Below, in pieces: positions 25,689 through 37,224 of a DNA stretch of 64,000 nt. The notes under the pieces are model-generated. The model saw nothing but the letters and a program-made list of their open reading frames with translations, did not search any database and had not been told where the DNA came from. Numbering within the stretch: the first letter of the stretch is position 1; each line of letters begins with the position of its first letter. Both the position numbers and the translations under genes were made by a program. The stretch spans positions 940,552 through 1,004,551 of the forward strand of contig VYZB01000055.1 of assembly GCA_013397455.1 (NCBI GenBank). Reading direction: 5' to 3'. Source of the stretch: Crotophaga sulcirostris. Its lineage: Eukaryota > Chordata > Aves > Cuculiformes > Crotophagidae.

Positions 25689-26165
25689 GCTGCTCACAGC
25701 AGCAGGCACGGGATGTAAAGGTGGCACTCTGCTCACCTGCAGAGAAGTTGGCTGTGCAGGCACCTAAGAGCTGAGCATGGCAAACCTCACCACTGCAGAG
25801 AGGGCGCTCAGGCACGGCACCATCACGCCCTGCGGTCTGGCCTGCCTTCCAGTTTGCACAGGGAACATGGCACAAAGCTCAGCCTCAGCACTGCTGGCCC
25901 ACGAGCTGCTGCTCCTCATAGATCCACCAGGAGCTACACCATGGCAAACCCACAAGGAAAACCCCATTTATGTTATGGTGCACCTAAAACCCAAAATGAA
26001 ACAGGGGATTTATCGTCTGCATTGGGAAGCTGGCTTTGCCATAAATCTCTTCAGACTAAAGAGGCAAAGGGAGGGCAAAGACCCAGAGGGTGAGGTTAAA
26101 CAGGTCAGTGAGGCAGCACCCAGCCTCATCACCGGGACCTCACACTGCTCATCTGCTGGCCAGAG
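25689..26165. other. GC-richer spacer between two CR1 pieces
   Basis: Non-CR1 sequence with a 179-codon plus-strand frame starting at 25777 and ending at 26316. Its C-terminal part reads through the CR1 fragment at 26166. No known domain; probably a chance frame. Confidence 0.5.
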
Positions 26166-26245
26166 AACCACAGAAATGTTAAGGTTGGAAAAGACCTCTA
26201 AGATCATCAAGCCCAACCATCAACACAACACCAGCATGCCATCTC
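26166..26245 (-). mobile_element. Very short CR1 3' end, antisense
   Basis: About 80 bases: AACCACAGAAATGTTAAGGT, then TGGAAAAGACCTCTAAGATC and CATCAACACAACACCAGCAT. This is the terminal CR1 segment only, from a subfamily different from the copy at 25506. Confidence 0.8.
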
Positions 26246-28025
26246 CTAATTCATTTTTTACCAGGGAAAAATCCGTTGAAGTTTTACCACATTACTGGAG
26301 TGGAATCCTTAATTAAGATTTGCAAATTATTTTTATACCCCCAAGCAATGCAACACTGTGAAAAAACATCCCTTATGTCTGAACTCCTTCAGTAGTGCAG
26401 AGAAAAATGAATTGCTTTTGGAATAATTTGCTCCTTAGCAAATTCCTTCTTTAAAGTAAATAGTAAAAGGCAGAATTTAAATTTCACCTGCTTTTTTAAC
26501 CACAGAAACATTAAAGGATATTTAGCTGGACCATTTAAAAAAACGCCAGAGTCTTTCCATTTTAGCTTTACCTTTACTGTGAACAGTGTCCACTGCAGCA
26601 GAAGACAACTTGTTAAAGTGGAAAATCCTTCTCAGCACTGGAGCTTCAGAAAGCACCGTGCTTTGAAATAATATCCTCAATTATGTTTTACAGCTGCAAG
26701 TTAAACGGGATTGCAGATAACAGGTACTGCCAGTCAGCCAAGCCGAAGGACAGGCTGATTTAAAATAACTCTCAACAGTAACCTGCAGAGATCAGGCTGC
26801 TGCTAGGAAGATATTCCTGGAGGCATCGGGTTTTCCTTTTGAAGTACTTTTGAATTACCAGCTAATAGGGCAGCTTTCTTGCATCCCTCCTTTATAACGA
26901 GATCCAAGCAAATGAGAAAATGGGAGACAATGACAAATGACATTCAACTTCGCCATCTATTTCTTATTATTAAAAAATGGGTTTAGTGAATGCCTCCGGG
27001 GTTCCATGTTCTGCGGGGCAGATTTCTGCTCTACATCACACCAATGTAAAACTGAAATAATGTCAGTGAAGGCCATGGAAATATTTGGGCATTACACACA
27101 CACAATTTTGAGCATAAGGGATCAAAACTGATGGAACTACCAGAAGAGCCAAGGAGACGTTTTGCAGTTCATTAATGGGCCAGGGGAGCATAGCTGTATG
27201 CATTATCTGGAAAGGTGGTGTCTGAACAAGTTTGGCTTCATCACCTGCAGGCTGGAGGCTCTCTTTTTAAGGCAGATGATACAAAACTATAAACTACACC
27301 TGAATATATTTTACAACTAGCTTTATAAAAAAAAAAAATGGTTTCTTTCTTTTCTAAGATAACATTTTAGATTTCCAATAAGGATACATATACGATTCCT
27401 AAATTATATTGTAAGTAACATTTCATCTTGGTGACAAAAGCCATAATCCAGGTAATTTGCTGCTAATCCCAGCTCAACTAAGCAACCTGTTGTTGAGTTT
27501 AGTTGCTCTAAGAGTTCATATCCATAAACCTTATCTGCGGTTTACTTCCTCTTCTCATGAAATGGCTTGGATTTTTATTTATACTGGGAAACTTATGGAG
27601 AGGTAAAAACTATTGTCTGCGTGGATACAGAGTCTGGAAAGGAACACTGATGTTTTATATTAATGCTGTCTCACATTTACATGCCAAGTCCTATTCTAAG
27701 TGAACTAAATGCCTCTATAATTGCCTTAAAACCCTGCTTGACACTCTTGTAACCAGGAGTTAACAGTCCTGACTCTACTGTTTGCTTCTAAAATTAAAGC
27801 ATAATAGAATATCTTCTTTTCCAGGGCTTGCCCTTGTGATATGTACCTGGGCAGATGAAGAACTTCCAGATCTGAAAGAAGATGAGCAAATGAGTATTAA
27901 GCACCTCTATATAATGCAAGCTTGTGGCAGGGACAGTTCTTCAATTAGCCATCACAGTTCTGACCTGGAAAACTTCTGTGAATTTGTGAATTTCTTTTCA
28001 TTCTGCCTTCAGCCTGCAATGCACT
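26246..28025. other. Intergenic, no feature seen
   Basis: AT-rich unique sequence with a short poly-A run near 27330. No gene recognised. Confidence 0.6.
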
Positions 28026-28172
28026 GCAGTCTCCATCCTGGGAGGGGTTCAAAAAAACGTGCAGGCATGGCTCTTCAGGACCTGGTTTAGTAGGCACAGT
28101 GAGGTTGGGCTGATGGTTGGACTGGATGAGCTTAGAGGTCTTTTCCAACCTCAATGATTCTATGATTCTATA
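28026..28172 (+). mobile_element. Short CR1 3' end, sense
   Basis: Starts AGTCTCCATCCTGGGAGGGG and runs through GTTGGACTGGATGAGCTTAG to TTCTATGATTCTATA. It is truncated to the last 150 bases but retains the tail repeat. Confidence 0.9.
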
Positions 28173-29765
28173 AAGCAAACATTTCAAAACACAAATATTT
28201 TTTTTCTTCCTTCATTCTTTGAGACTCACTTTCCTTTCAAGGTATTTCATAGTCATCAAAATAAAAACAAAAGCAGCTGTGTTTGGGTTAAGCTCACCAC
28301 TCAGCTCACCTCAGGTCAGACTGATGCTGCAGTCAGGACAGATTTTACATTTTAGAAGCAAGGACCGAGTCTCTCTCTACACTCATACACTGTGAGGCAC
28401 ACAGCAATGGAGTTAAATTGTAATGATTTCAGTAAAGCAACCCCCTGGAATAAGAAAACATTCTGGGAAACGAAACAAGCTGATGCATCAGAAAGTTTCT
28501 TCTTCCTTCATTTCAATGAATTCAGGTAAATGTAAACCTGAATGCAGCCTAAAATCTCTTTCATCGTAGGCACACATTCAACTTTTTATCAGTTTTGTGT
28601 AACACAGAGTGTTTCCTTCCCTTGACAACAGCTCCTCACTGATCTCTCTGGGTCACATAAATCTCCATAAAGGAAGATGAAACATGCTGCTTGGCCTATA
28701 TATAATTAAAAAGCCACTGGATTGACCTTACTTCAAAATCAACACTGAAAAATCATTTTCCTCACTGAAGGATTAAACATGCTAACACAGAGTGTGAAGA
28801 TTTATTTCTCCTCACAGCCACCCCCTTCCTTAAAACGCCCACGGCATCCTGAGCATCTGCACCCCAGAAAGAGGAGCTGCAGGGCACAGGGCACCCACTC
28901 CTCTTGGAGCTGAGGTCCTAGGGAAGTGCACCAGAAAAGGTGCACGTGCAAGTTGGCATTTCAACCTTGCTGACTACCTACTGCGTTCTGTTTAAGGATT
29001 TATAAATACATAAGTTCGCCAGAAAATGAAAAAAATCCTGTATCAAGTGAGTTTCCCAAAACTGGAATTGGATTGGACTTGATACCAATAAAACCACGTT
29101 TCTGAGCATGCTGTAACCTTGTTAAGAAAGAACAAAGCCAAGTGCTATAAAAACACCTCAGAAAGCCAAGCACACTATTTACCAGCCTTGCACCACACCA
29201 GTGTTTTCAGACACCAGTCATTTTTCTTGATTTACCAAGAATCCCCAGTTGTTTCTGCCACTCCACAATTACTTGCTCCTGGCCAATTTTTCTCTCTCTT
29301 CTGGACCACAATCTGCAGCATCCCCTGACTGTAACTTTGCTGCATAGCCTTGGGCCAGTTATGAAACCATTCGATTGTTGCACTGAGAGATAAATGATTC
29401 TTCGGTACCAAGGAGCAGAAGGGCTTGGGGAAGGTTGCCCAGCTAAAGAAAAACAAGTATCCATAGCTTCCAGAAGTTACAAGACAAAGGTTGTGGTTTT
29501 CTTACACAGGGCAATTAAAGGCACTCTGGGAGAGGTTCAGCTCTGGAGTGCTCTCTCCCATTGCCAGCTTCATCTTACACAAGTGCAGGCACAAAGCAGG
29601 AATTCTGTCCCTGGAACAGAAGAGATGCTGCCAGCCATTCCTTTTTATATATTTTTTTTCCAAATTAAATAATCTAAAATGGCCTTTGCAATGTAAGAGT
29701 GTCAGTGAGCTCCTTTCGCAAAGGAGAGGTGGAAAGTTTACTCGATTATTTTGACACACAGAAAA
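28173..29765. other. Intergenic, no feature seen
   Basis: No gene or repeat recognised. There is a slightly GC-richer patch around 28820-28960. Confidence 0.6.
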
Positions 29766-30025
29766 ATCATAGAATCAGTCACAGTATCACAAGGTTGGAA
29801 AGGACCTCTCAGATCATCAAGTCCAACCTATAACCCAACACCAACACCAACTCAGCACCTAAACCATGGCACTGAGTGCCTCATCCAATCTCCTCTTAAA
29901 CACCTTCAGGGTTGGCAACTCCACCACCTCCCTGGGCAGCGCATTCCAATGGCCAATCACCCTTTCAGGGAAGAACTTTTTCCTAATACCAAGCCCAAAC
30001 TTTCCCTGACGGAGTTTGAGTCCAA
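29766..30025 (-). mobile_element. CR1 LINE fragment, antisense (left half of an inverted pair)
   Basis: Begins ATCATAGAATCAGTCACAG and continues AAGGTTGGAAAGGACCTCTC, then CTCCACCACCTCCCTGGGCA and AAGAACTTTTTCCTAATACC, ending near TTTCCCTGACGGAGTTTGAG. It directly abuts a sense-oriented CR1 tail. Confidence 0.9.
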
Positions 30026-30026
30026 G

Positions 30027-30095
30027 CTGTTGGGCTGACAGTTGGGATTGATGACATTAGAGGTCTTTTCCAACCTTAATGATTCTGTGACTCTA
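30027..30095 (+). mobile_element. CR1 3' tail, sense (right half of an inverted pair)
   Basis: TGTTGGGCTGACAGTTGGGA, then GAGGTCTTTTCCAACCTTAA and TGATTCTGTGACTCTA. This is the CR1 terminus in plus orientation, immediately after the antisense fragment, so the two termini point outwards and are complementary. Confidence 0.85.
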
Positions 30096-33000
30096 ATTGC
30101 ACAACTCTTGCCCCCTCGGCCCCTCCCATGCTGCTTTATGAAGGGCACAGGTGAGTGCACACACACCTCTCTCTGTGAGCACTGCTGGGCTCATCTCTGG
30201 TGGAGGTGCTGAGCACAGCACCAGGAAATCATAACTAGCAAATACAGAAGTTAAAGCCAGTAATCCCTCTGTGTACAAGGAGCATCTGGGTGAAATTAAT
30301 CACCTGGACAAGGAATCAACAGCATCTGCCAGTGCCCTGTGTCAAACCAGGGTATGAAATAAGAAGAACCTGTGAACAAAACAAGGCAGCAGAGGAGCAG
30401 GCTGGCTTAATGCAATCTGGGTAACATTTTACTGAGAGAGCAATCTGCATAGCAAAGATTACAGTGAATTAATCTTGTTTTCTAAATATATTTAGTGTTT
30501 GTACACATTGTTCCGTTTACACTGGGAATGCGCACTGTGTACCTGCAGAGCTTGAAATGGTTCTGCTGACCCTCAGGAAAGCCAGCTGCAGGGAATGATT
30601 TCATACGAACATACCACTCACAAAAGAATAAGAGATGCTAAGGATTTAAAGCAATTCCATATAAGCAAAACAAAACACTGCCTTTTGAAGGGCAGCATAG
30701 AAGGCTCTCTTTTCAGCTGCTGAAATGAAATGTCTTTTTTCACATCAGTACACAGCATACAGTAGCAACCACATAAAAGCTCCCTAAGCTTTGAAATGGT
30801 GTATTTAAGCTAATTGTTTTATGTGCTAAAAGAAACAGAAAAGGTAGTAAAAATTGTGTCCTTTCTTTTTATCTTTTCTCCACTAGAATACTTAATGTCT
30901 TTTCTTCCATGATTACCTAAAATGAGTTCATCTGTTTAAAAAATTTCACTGAAATATGCATTTACCTCTTGCCATTCCTTTTCTACCCCCCTCCTTTTAA
31001 GCTGTAAAATCATGTTCTGAAACCACTAAGAGTAGTGTGACATCTGTGAAATGATGTATTTTATTTTTAATGCATGCACTCAGCTGCAGATCTGACTTTG
31101 AAGTACTTAATTCTGAAACATCTAAAATAATCCTATGTCCCAGAGAAATGGCACTAAAGCATCCAGGACTACGTCTTTCTTTATGAAAAAGGCAGGCTAA
31201 GAAACAGACCAGACAATCCTTTTCCCTTCTACTTTATCACCAGCTTTCCTGTCCCCCTCAAAACTACAGATTAATTTTGCTCCACGCTTTCCCCAGTGCC
31301 CACGTGGACCTGGAAAGGAAGCCAAAAGAGAGGATGAGAGGTTTAGGAGGAGCTCTCTCAAACAGCAGATAAATTAATGGGATGCAAAGTGGAAAGGCCA
31401 GGCAAAGAGCTGTAACCTAAGATGAACACACGTGGTAAGCGGAAGGCTGGGTTGTAGGCTGTCAAGACAGTTTGGTGTTTAACCAACTAATTTCTCATTT
31501 CTCATCCTGCTCATTTCCAGTCACTGTTAATTTCTGGGACAAGCTACATAAGCCCTTTTACAGCCCACAGTTTGATCCTAGGGCTGTTCCAGCATCTGCA
31601 CCACACACAGCAATGTCACATGGAAAAGTCGAGGAGAGGTTGCTGCTTTGATGCAACGCCCATCTTTGAGCTCTAGAGGTGAGAAGGGAACAAGTCTTAA
31701 GCCCCAGACATTCACCCCCATAACAAAAATGTTAGGCTTGTGGGGTCTCAGTGCCTATTTTTGGGTCTCAGTTCCCTTTTTTTGGGTCTCCAGTCTTGTT
31801 TTGGGGCCCAGAGACCACCCAAAACACTTTCTCTGAGCTGTGGCAGTGTGTCCAAAACATCTCCATAAACAGAATTGGAAAAAACATATGGTTTTCCTCA
31901 TGCAGTACAGTCCTTTTTGGTCCTGAGCACTGAAACCATCTGCTCCCCATTACCAACTTCTTGCTTTGCCTGTTGAACACCTGTACCATCTTAGCAGCAG
32001 GGACAGTAGGAAAAGCTGTTCCACCTCACAACCCAGAGTGGAGACGGAGCCATCCAGAGTGGCGCCCTGCGCATTTGACAGGCTCTTATATACTGGTGAT
32101 TCACTTAATCAGGTCTCACAAAGCAGCAAATTAAACCCCTGGCTATTAGCAACAATGACTGCTTTTTAATAGGGATAGTAATTCTGCCCAAGCTGGCTCA
32201 ATCAGTCCCTACAACGTCCCTCTGGCTGTAGATTGCAGTCACTCTCACGTACAAACACACGCACTCTCGCTTTGTCTCTCCAAGGCTTTTTAAATAAAAT
32301 TAACACCCTTGCCAACTGATTCCTTGACTCTGCCAAGCAAACAGAATGACTCCAGGCATTAAAGTCTCTGAGCCATTCGTGCTCAGAATAGCAACTTCAG
32401 CATCTATTACACTAAAAAATAAAATCCTACGGTATCCCCAAATTCGGGGAATTATTGAAAGTTTATTTTCTTCTAATAAGCATATAAATCAAAACAGAAC
32501 TGCAGGGTCGGATGCTAAAAGCCTGGTTATTGATGAAGGCACTCCTAGAATATTTTGCTAATGGCTCAGACTTGATTAATATATAAAAAAGATCCTATTG
32601 ATTTTGCTTAAAAAACATTTTAGAAGTGCTCAACACGCTGGCAGCAGAAATACACGCTGACAAGCACAGAAAAACTGCCATTTAAATAAGGAATAAAGAG
32701 AGCCAGCCAGGTAGAGACATTGGAAGGAGATAAATTATGAAGTTTTTGTCAATCTCATGGAAGCAGCACCAGCACTGGAGGCAGAGTGAGGGCCAGACTG
32801 TGGTAGCGCACTACTAGGGACTACAGATCACAAACCCAAACACAAGACAGAAAATATTCAGCTTAAAAAGCAAGAGACACATTTCTACCAGCACTTTCCC
32901 CACGAACAACATGCATTAAAATGAGACAGATCTTTCAGTCTGCATCGCAGATATTTTAAATAGTAAATCACAGAGACATGCAAACTTTCTGGCCAGAGTA

Positions 33001-34011
33001 GCATAAAATTCTTAGTAGCTACCCTTCATCTCAGCTGGGTGCTTGGTACCAACTCTTCTGCTGGTCTCAGAAACACTGTATGCACACTTTTCCTCTTACT
33101 CTATACAGCCCTTAACTTTGAGATATCATGACTTCAGTCATGAAGATTCAAGATCACAGGATACTTTTTTCTGGAAAAATGATGTTTTTCTGTGCATATA
33201 GCACAATTCTGAAGTCTGCTATCACCAGGACATGCACGTTAAAAAGAATAAAGAATTTAAAATGAGTATTTCCCTAGGTTCGCATAGGAACACAACATTT
33301 GCTTCCAGATCTGGATAATTTCAAGATACTGGGTTAAACACTTATTAAAACGTATCTAAAAAAGACACTCCTGGATTTTTCAGTGGTTTCCTGGTTACTG
33401 TTCACTGCGACCAAAGTCCAGAGGTACCTAGGAAAGAGCATGCAAGTGAGGCCAAGTAGGAAAGACATGGGGAGCAGCCAGAGGTGTCTGAATGTTTGAA
33501 AAGATACCTCAGTTGTTTTGGGCTGGAATGAGGCTGACACTCCTCATTTGTCATAAGGTAAGTTTTATTGTGTAATTTGTTCATAAACTGATGCATTCTT
33601 TACACTGCCTTTTAAGATCAGCTGTCTGCTATAGCTCTGTGTCCTACCTGGCCACTTCCAACTACAACCAAACACACCTCCCACCTTGCATGTGAAACAG
33701 CTTCTGTAGTTCAGTACAAGTTATGCAGAGAGAAGTTAATCATTAATTTGAGATAAAGAGGTCCTGTCTTTAACTCTGGAGGTGACAGAATCCAGCCTTT
33801 AGGGAAGACGAGAGGAACCCCAGGGGAAAAAAATTCTAGCTAGAGCTGGTGGAAGTCCTTCTACTTGAGACAAAACAAAAGCATTGAGGGAAGTGGCATT
33901 TGTAAAGCAAAAGACACCTCCAGTCTTTAGAAACACTACTTACACATTTTACACAGACTTCTGAAGGTATACAACCACATGCTTTCGTTCCTCCTCCTTC
34001 TCTCCTTATGT
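30096..34011. other. Intergenic, with minisatellite and candidate conserved block
   Basis: No gene. Contains the GGGTCTC repeat at 31741-31814. A stretch at about 32280-32610 has the look of a conserved element: AT-rich, complex, with many homeodomain-like cores and no repeat similarity. Confidence 0.5.
31741..31814 (+). repeat. GGGTCTC minisatellite, about four units of 20-24 bases
   Basis: Imperfect units, each beginning TTGGGTCTCAGT or a close variant (TGGGGTCTCAGT, TTGGGTCTCCAGT, GGGGCCCAGAGA) and separated by T-rich spacers. Local array only. Confidence 0.75.
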
Positions 34012-34202
34012 TTTCTTTTTCGAGTGGTGAAGCACTGGCAGAGGCTGCCCAGGGAAGAGGTAAAGTCCCCATCCCTGGAGGGGTTCAAAAAGCGTGGAGC
34101 TGTGGCACTTTGGGACGTGCTTTAGTAGGCACAGTGGTGTTGGGCTGAGAGTTGGACTGGATGATCTTAGAGGTCCTTTCCAAACTTAATTATTCTATGA
34201 TC
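34012..34202 (+). mobile_element. CR1 LINE 3' fragment, sense
   Basis: Reads GTGGTGAAGCACTGGCAGAG, CCATCCCTGGAGGGGTTCAA, GGATGATCTTAGAGGTCC and ends ATTATTCTATGAT. It is 5'-truncated at about 190 bases. Confidence 0.92.
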
Positions 34203-36255
34203 CACAATTCTTTCCAAATGCATTAGGACTTGCAGCCTAACCCAAACCTGCTGATGCCAACAGGATGCTTTCTTTCAATTGCCATTTCATTTCTGTTGAG
34301 TGACGAGACTATGGAACAGATCTTGTCTTCTCAGGATCACAGAGCTGTTAGCAATAATTACAACAGGCCAGCAGCAAGCTAACCTAAAAGCTGATGAAAA
34401 TATAATTCTTTTGAAATTAAACGTAAAAGGAGGTCTTACATGAAATAGCAAGAAAGCCATGGTGAGCATTAAACAAACAGATGAGATAAAAAATGTGCTA
34501 GACACGTATAACACTGTATATAAATGTACTCTATTAATAGAAGGATTCCTCAATTGCACTAATTTTTAAAGAAACAAATCCCTGTAGATGAAACAGACAG
34601 ACTAATAGAATTATAGCTATTGTGGTATTTATAAAAATGGAGAAAGATAAATAAAATGAGAACTTTATCTAGAAGACCACTGGGATAACATAAATTAGGT
34701 TCTTGCAAAAAATACAGATTTAAACAAAAAGAGAAGCTGTGTTTCAATCAGAATCTTTGATCATTCAAGATAAGTATACCAGAAAATGAAATTTTCTGCT
34801 TTATTTGATTTCTTTAGGAAATAAACTCTTTCTTCTCTATTTCTCTCCAAAGTAAAAAAAAATACCCAAAAAAACAAGAGAAACTAAAACCTCCTACTGT
34901 TCTCTTACTGAACACAACTCTCTTCTCCCATTTCTGAAATCAAATTTCTTACAATGATTACCCCATTGTACACTAAACATGCTGCCACTACAGTGATATC
35001 AGTTTGCTTGTGATATTTTCAATGTTTCCCTTAAAGTTCTTTGTAAGAATATTTAAAAGAAGAAAACTATCTCTTTACTGAACAATAAAACATAAACTCT
35101 ATTCTTCCTCTAAACAAAAGTTTCATTGATCTTACACAGACTTCAGTTTCTAATTTTACAGAAAACAAAAAAAACCCTACAGATGTCTGGAAAGGTATCC
35201 TGCAATAAGGAACTTCAGAATATTTATTTCATTTCTTAGATTGAAAGTAAGGTTAGAACTTGATCTTTGCATATACCAGCACACAGAAACTGGTTTTCTG
35301 TAAGGTGCAGACAAAGACATCAAACGCAGCATGTGGAGATACAAGTCGAGTTGGGAATAAAACACAAAAATTTCTAAGCAACAGAGGTAATTAGCTGTAA
35401 CTTACCATAGAAAGTAGCATGTTCATTAACACAGTAATTAAATTAAGAGTTCACATCTCTCTGTAAAAGCACAAACTCTTGGCTTTACTACATTCAGGCA
35501 CTTAGAGTAAGACAGTCAGGTCCCTGTACTCCAGAAGCAAAACCCCTAGGAGGTATAAGAAGCCACAGGAGGCCCCTTGGCCAGCAGCACCATCCAACTG
35601 GACCAGCAGCCAGTCCATTCCTCTCTGGTGCCACTGCAGTGATAATTTCAAAAGCAGGGCTTTCCCTCAGTCATTACTCACATGTTTAAACTGCTCTTCA
35701 TTATGACAAGTGGAAAAACAGAGCCAGTGATAACTTGAATGGGGCCACACAGGGATGTCCTTCTGGGACAGTCCATTACACAAATGGCAACAAATTGCTT
35801 TTTAACATCCTCAAGCCACTGTATTTTAGTAATTTTGAATATCCCAAGGGAGGCAGTGGTGAGAAATCATCAGTGCAATGAAATTTTCTCGACTACATGA
35901 ACTGTGGGCAAGGATCCCTGACAGAGGAGCCCTCTGTTGCCCATAGAGCTTCTAGTGAGGACCAAACCAGTCGAAGTCCAGAAGCACAGCAGCTTTCTAC
36001 CAATCCATGGTAGACAACTTAAGAAATACACAGCTGGCAAAAGCCAATTCCACAAACCCTGTGAGAAAGTTAAAAGTTAACTATACGTTATGGACTGTCA
36101 TCAACTGGGACACTGTACCAGACTAAGATATGTACACCTGCAATGATGACTGCACTCTTTCAGAGCCCATGTTATCTAACAGTTATCTTCCAGGATTGTT
36201 TGTACTTAAAACTCTTCACTTACATAGATATTTCACACTTAACTTAAAATATTCT
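34203..36255. other. Intergenic, downstream of TRUB1
   Basis: No gene recognised. Could include longer alternative TRUB1 3' UTR sequence, since further minus-strand AATAAA hexamers occur (for example at 35223-35228). Confidence 0.5.
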
Positions 36256-36454
36256 TCACTGGGAGGATGGTCAGTCACTTGGGACAGGGTCCCCAGGGCC
36301 ATGGTGAGGGCACCAAGCCTGTCAGAGTTCGAGGAGAACGTGGACAACGCTCTTAGTCATACGGTTTAGTTTTAGGTAGTCCTGCAAGGAGCAGGGATTT
36401 GGATTTCATGATCCTTATGGGTCCTTTCCAACTTGATATGTTCTATGACTATAT
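36256..36454 (+). mobile_element. Diverged CR1 LINE 3' fragment, sense
   Basis: ACTGGGAGGATGGTCAGTCA at the start, GATTTCATGATCCTTATGGG and TCCTTTCCAACTTGATATG near the end, with tail TTCTATGACTAT. The body differs from most copies here and suggests an older subfamily. It lies just downstream of the putative TRUB1 3' end, on the opposite strand. Confidence 0.75.
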
Positions 36455-36674
36455 TAACATTGACATTTAATGTGTTCTGGATAACATTTGACTCAAAGAA
36501 CAATCTGCACAGAAAAAACTACAGTAAAATGGACATTTTCTGAAATGGATTTCAAAAAAGCAAACTCCAACACTACATTCTTGTATCCTTCAGGCTATCA
36601 CAGTCTTGTCACCACAGTATTTTAGGGTTTGATTGGCAGCTATAAAGATAAAAAGGTATTTTTGAAGCACATTT

Positions 36675-37009
36675 ATCAAACAAAGTTTTAAATTTTTTTT
36701 ATTGAGGAATTAGCAACAACAACTGTATGGCGCCCTGTAAATTCTTTAAAAAAATGTATGAAGATCTGACATTACTGGCAGACTCATTTACAGTGTGCAA
36801 GAAGGAAGAATATAAAAAGATCAGGAAACAGCAAGCACTGGATATTTTCAGTGCATGTTACAACCCGAGAAAACAAAAGAACCATTTTTCTTGCACTGCG
36901 GTTTGTCACCCTCTGAGTACAGACTTGTAAATTTACACAGGAGGCAAGACAATCCCAATCCAATCTGAAAATATCTCAATCATTCAGTCTTTTTCCTTGA
37001 CCCAACTTA
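36675..37009 (-). other. TRUB1: Putative TRUB1 3' UTR
   Basis: Sequence from the stop codon to just past the first AATAAA on the minus strand. It has no repeat and no open frame of note. The cleavage position is inferred from the signal at 36698-36703; longer 3' UTR forms using signals further left cannot be excluded. Confidence 0.4.
36698..36703 (-). terminator. TRUB1: Candidate TRUB1 polyadenylation signal AATAAA
   Basis: Canonical AATAAA hexamer on the minus strand, about 310 bases after the TRUB1 stop. It is the first such hexamer downstream and sits in a T-rich plus-strand tract (A-rich in the mRNA). Cleavage would be expected around 36670-36690. Confidence 0.45.
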
Positions 37010-37224
37010 TCACTTATCTTCACAGCTCACAGCAGTTTCACCAGGATGCTCTGTCTTCAATTTTTTATGAGATGGCTCTCCTGGGAGAAGAGACATGCAA
37101 TGCTCTAAGGATCGTGCAATTTCATCAATTGTCCATTTGTCTTCATAAAGGGCATGCTCCTCCAGTGTAAACGGCCCCTGTTTGGTCCTGGTCAGCTCTT
37201 GCATAGTGGCACAGGTAGAGAGTT
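37010..37224 (-). CDS. TRUB1: TRUB1 terminal coding exon 8 with stop
   Basis: 215 bases after acceptor TTCTGTAG (TACTGTAGAACTC context at 37225-37226). It completes the split Glu codon, then encodes [40 protein letters not shown] and a low-conservation tail ending AVSCEDK, with TGA at 37010-37012. [16 protein letters not shown] is diagnostic of TRUB1. The tail after the SLLP segment looks shorter than the mammalian one as I recall it, so the stop may differ between lineages. Confidence 0.93.
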
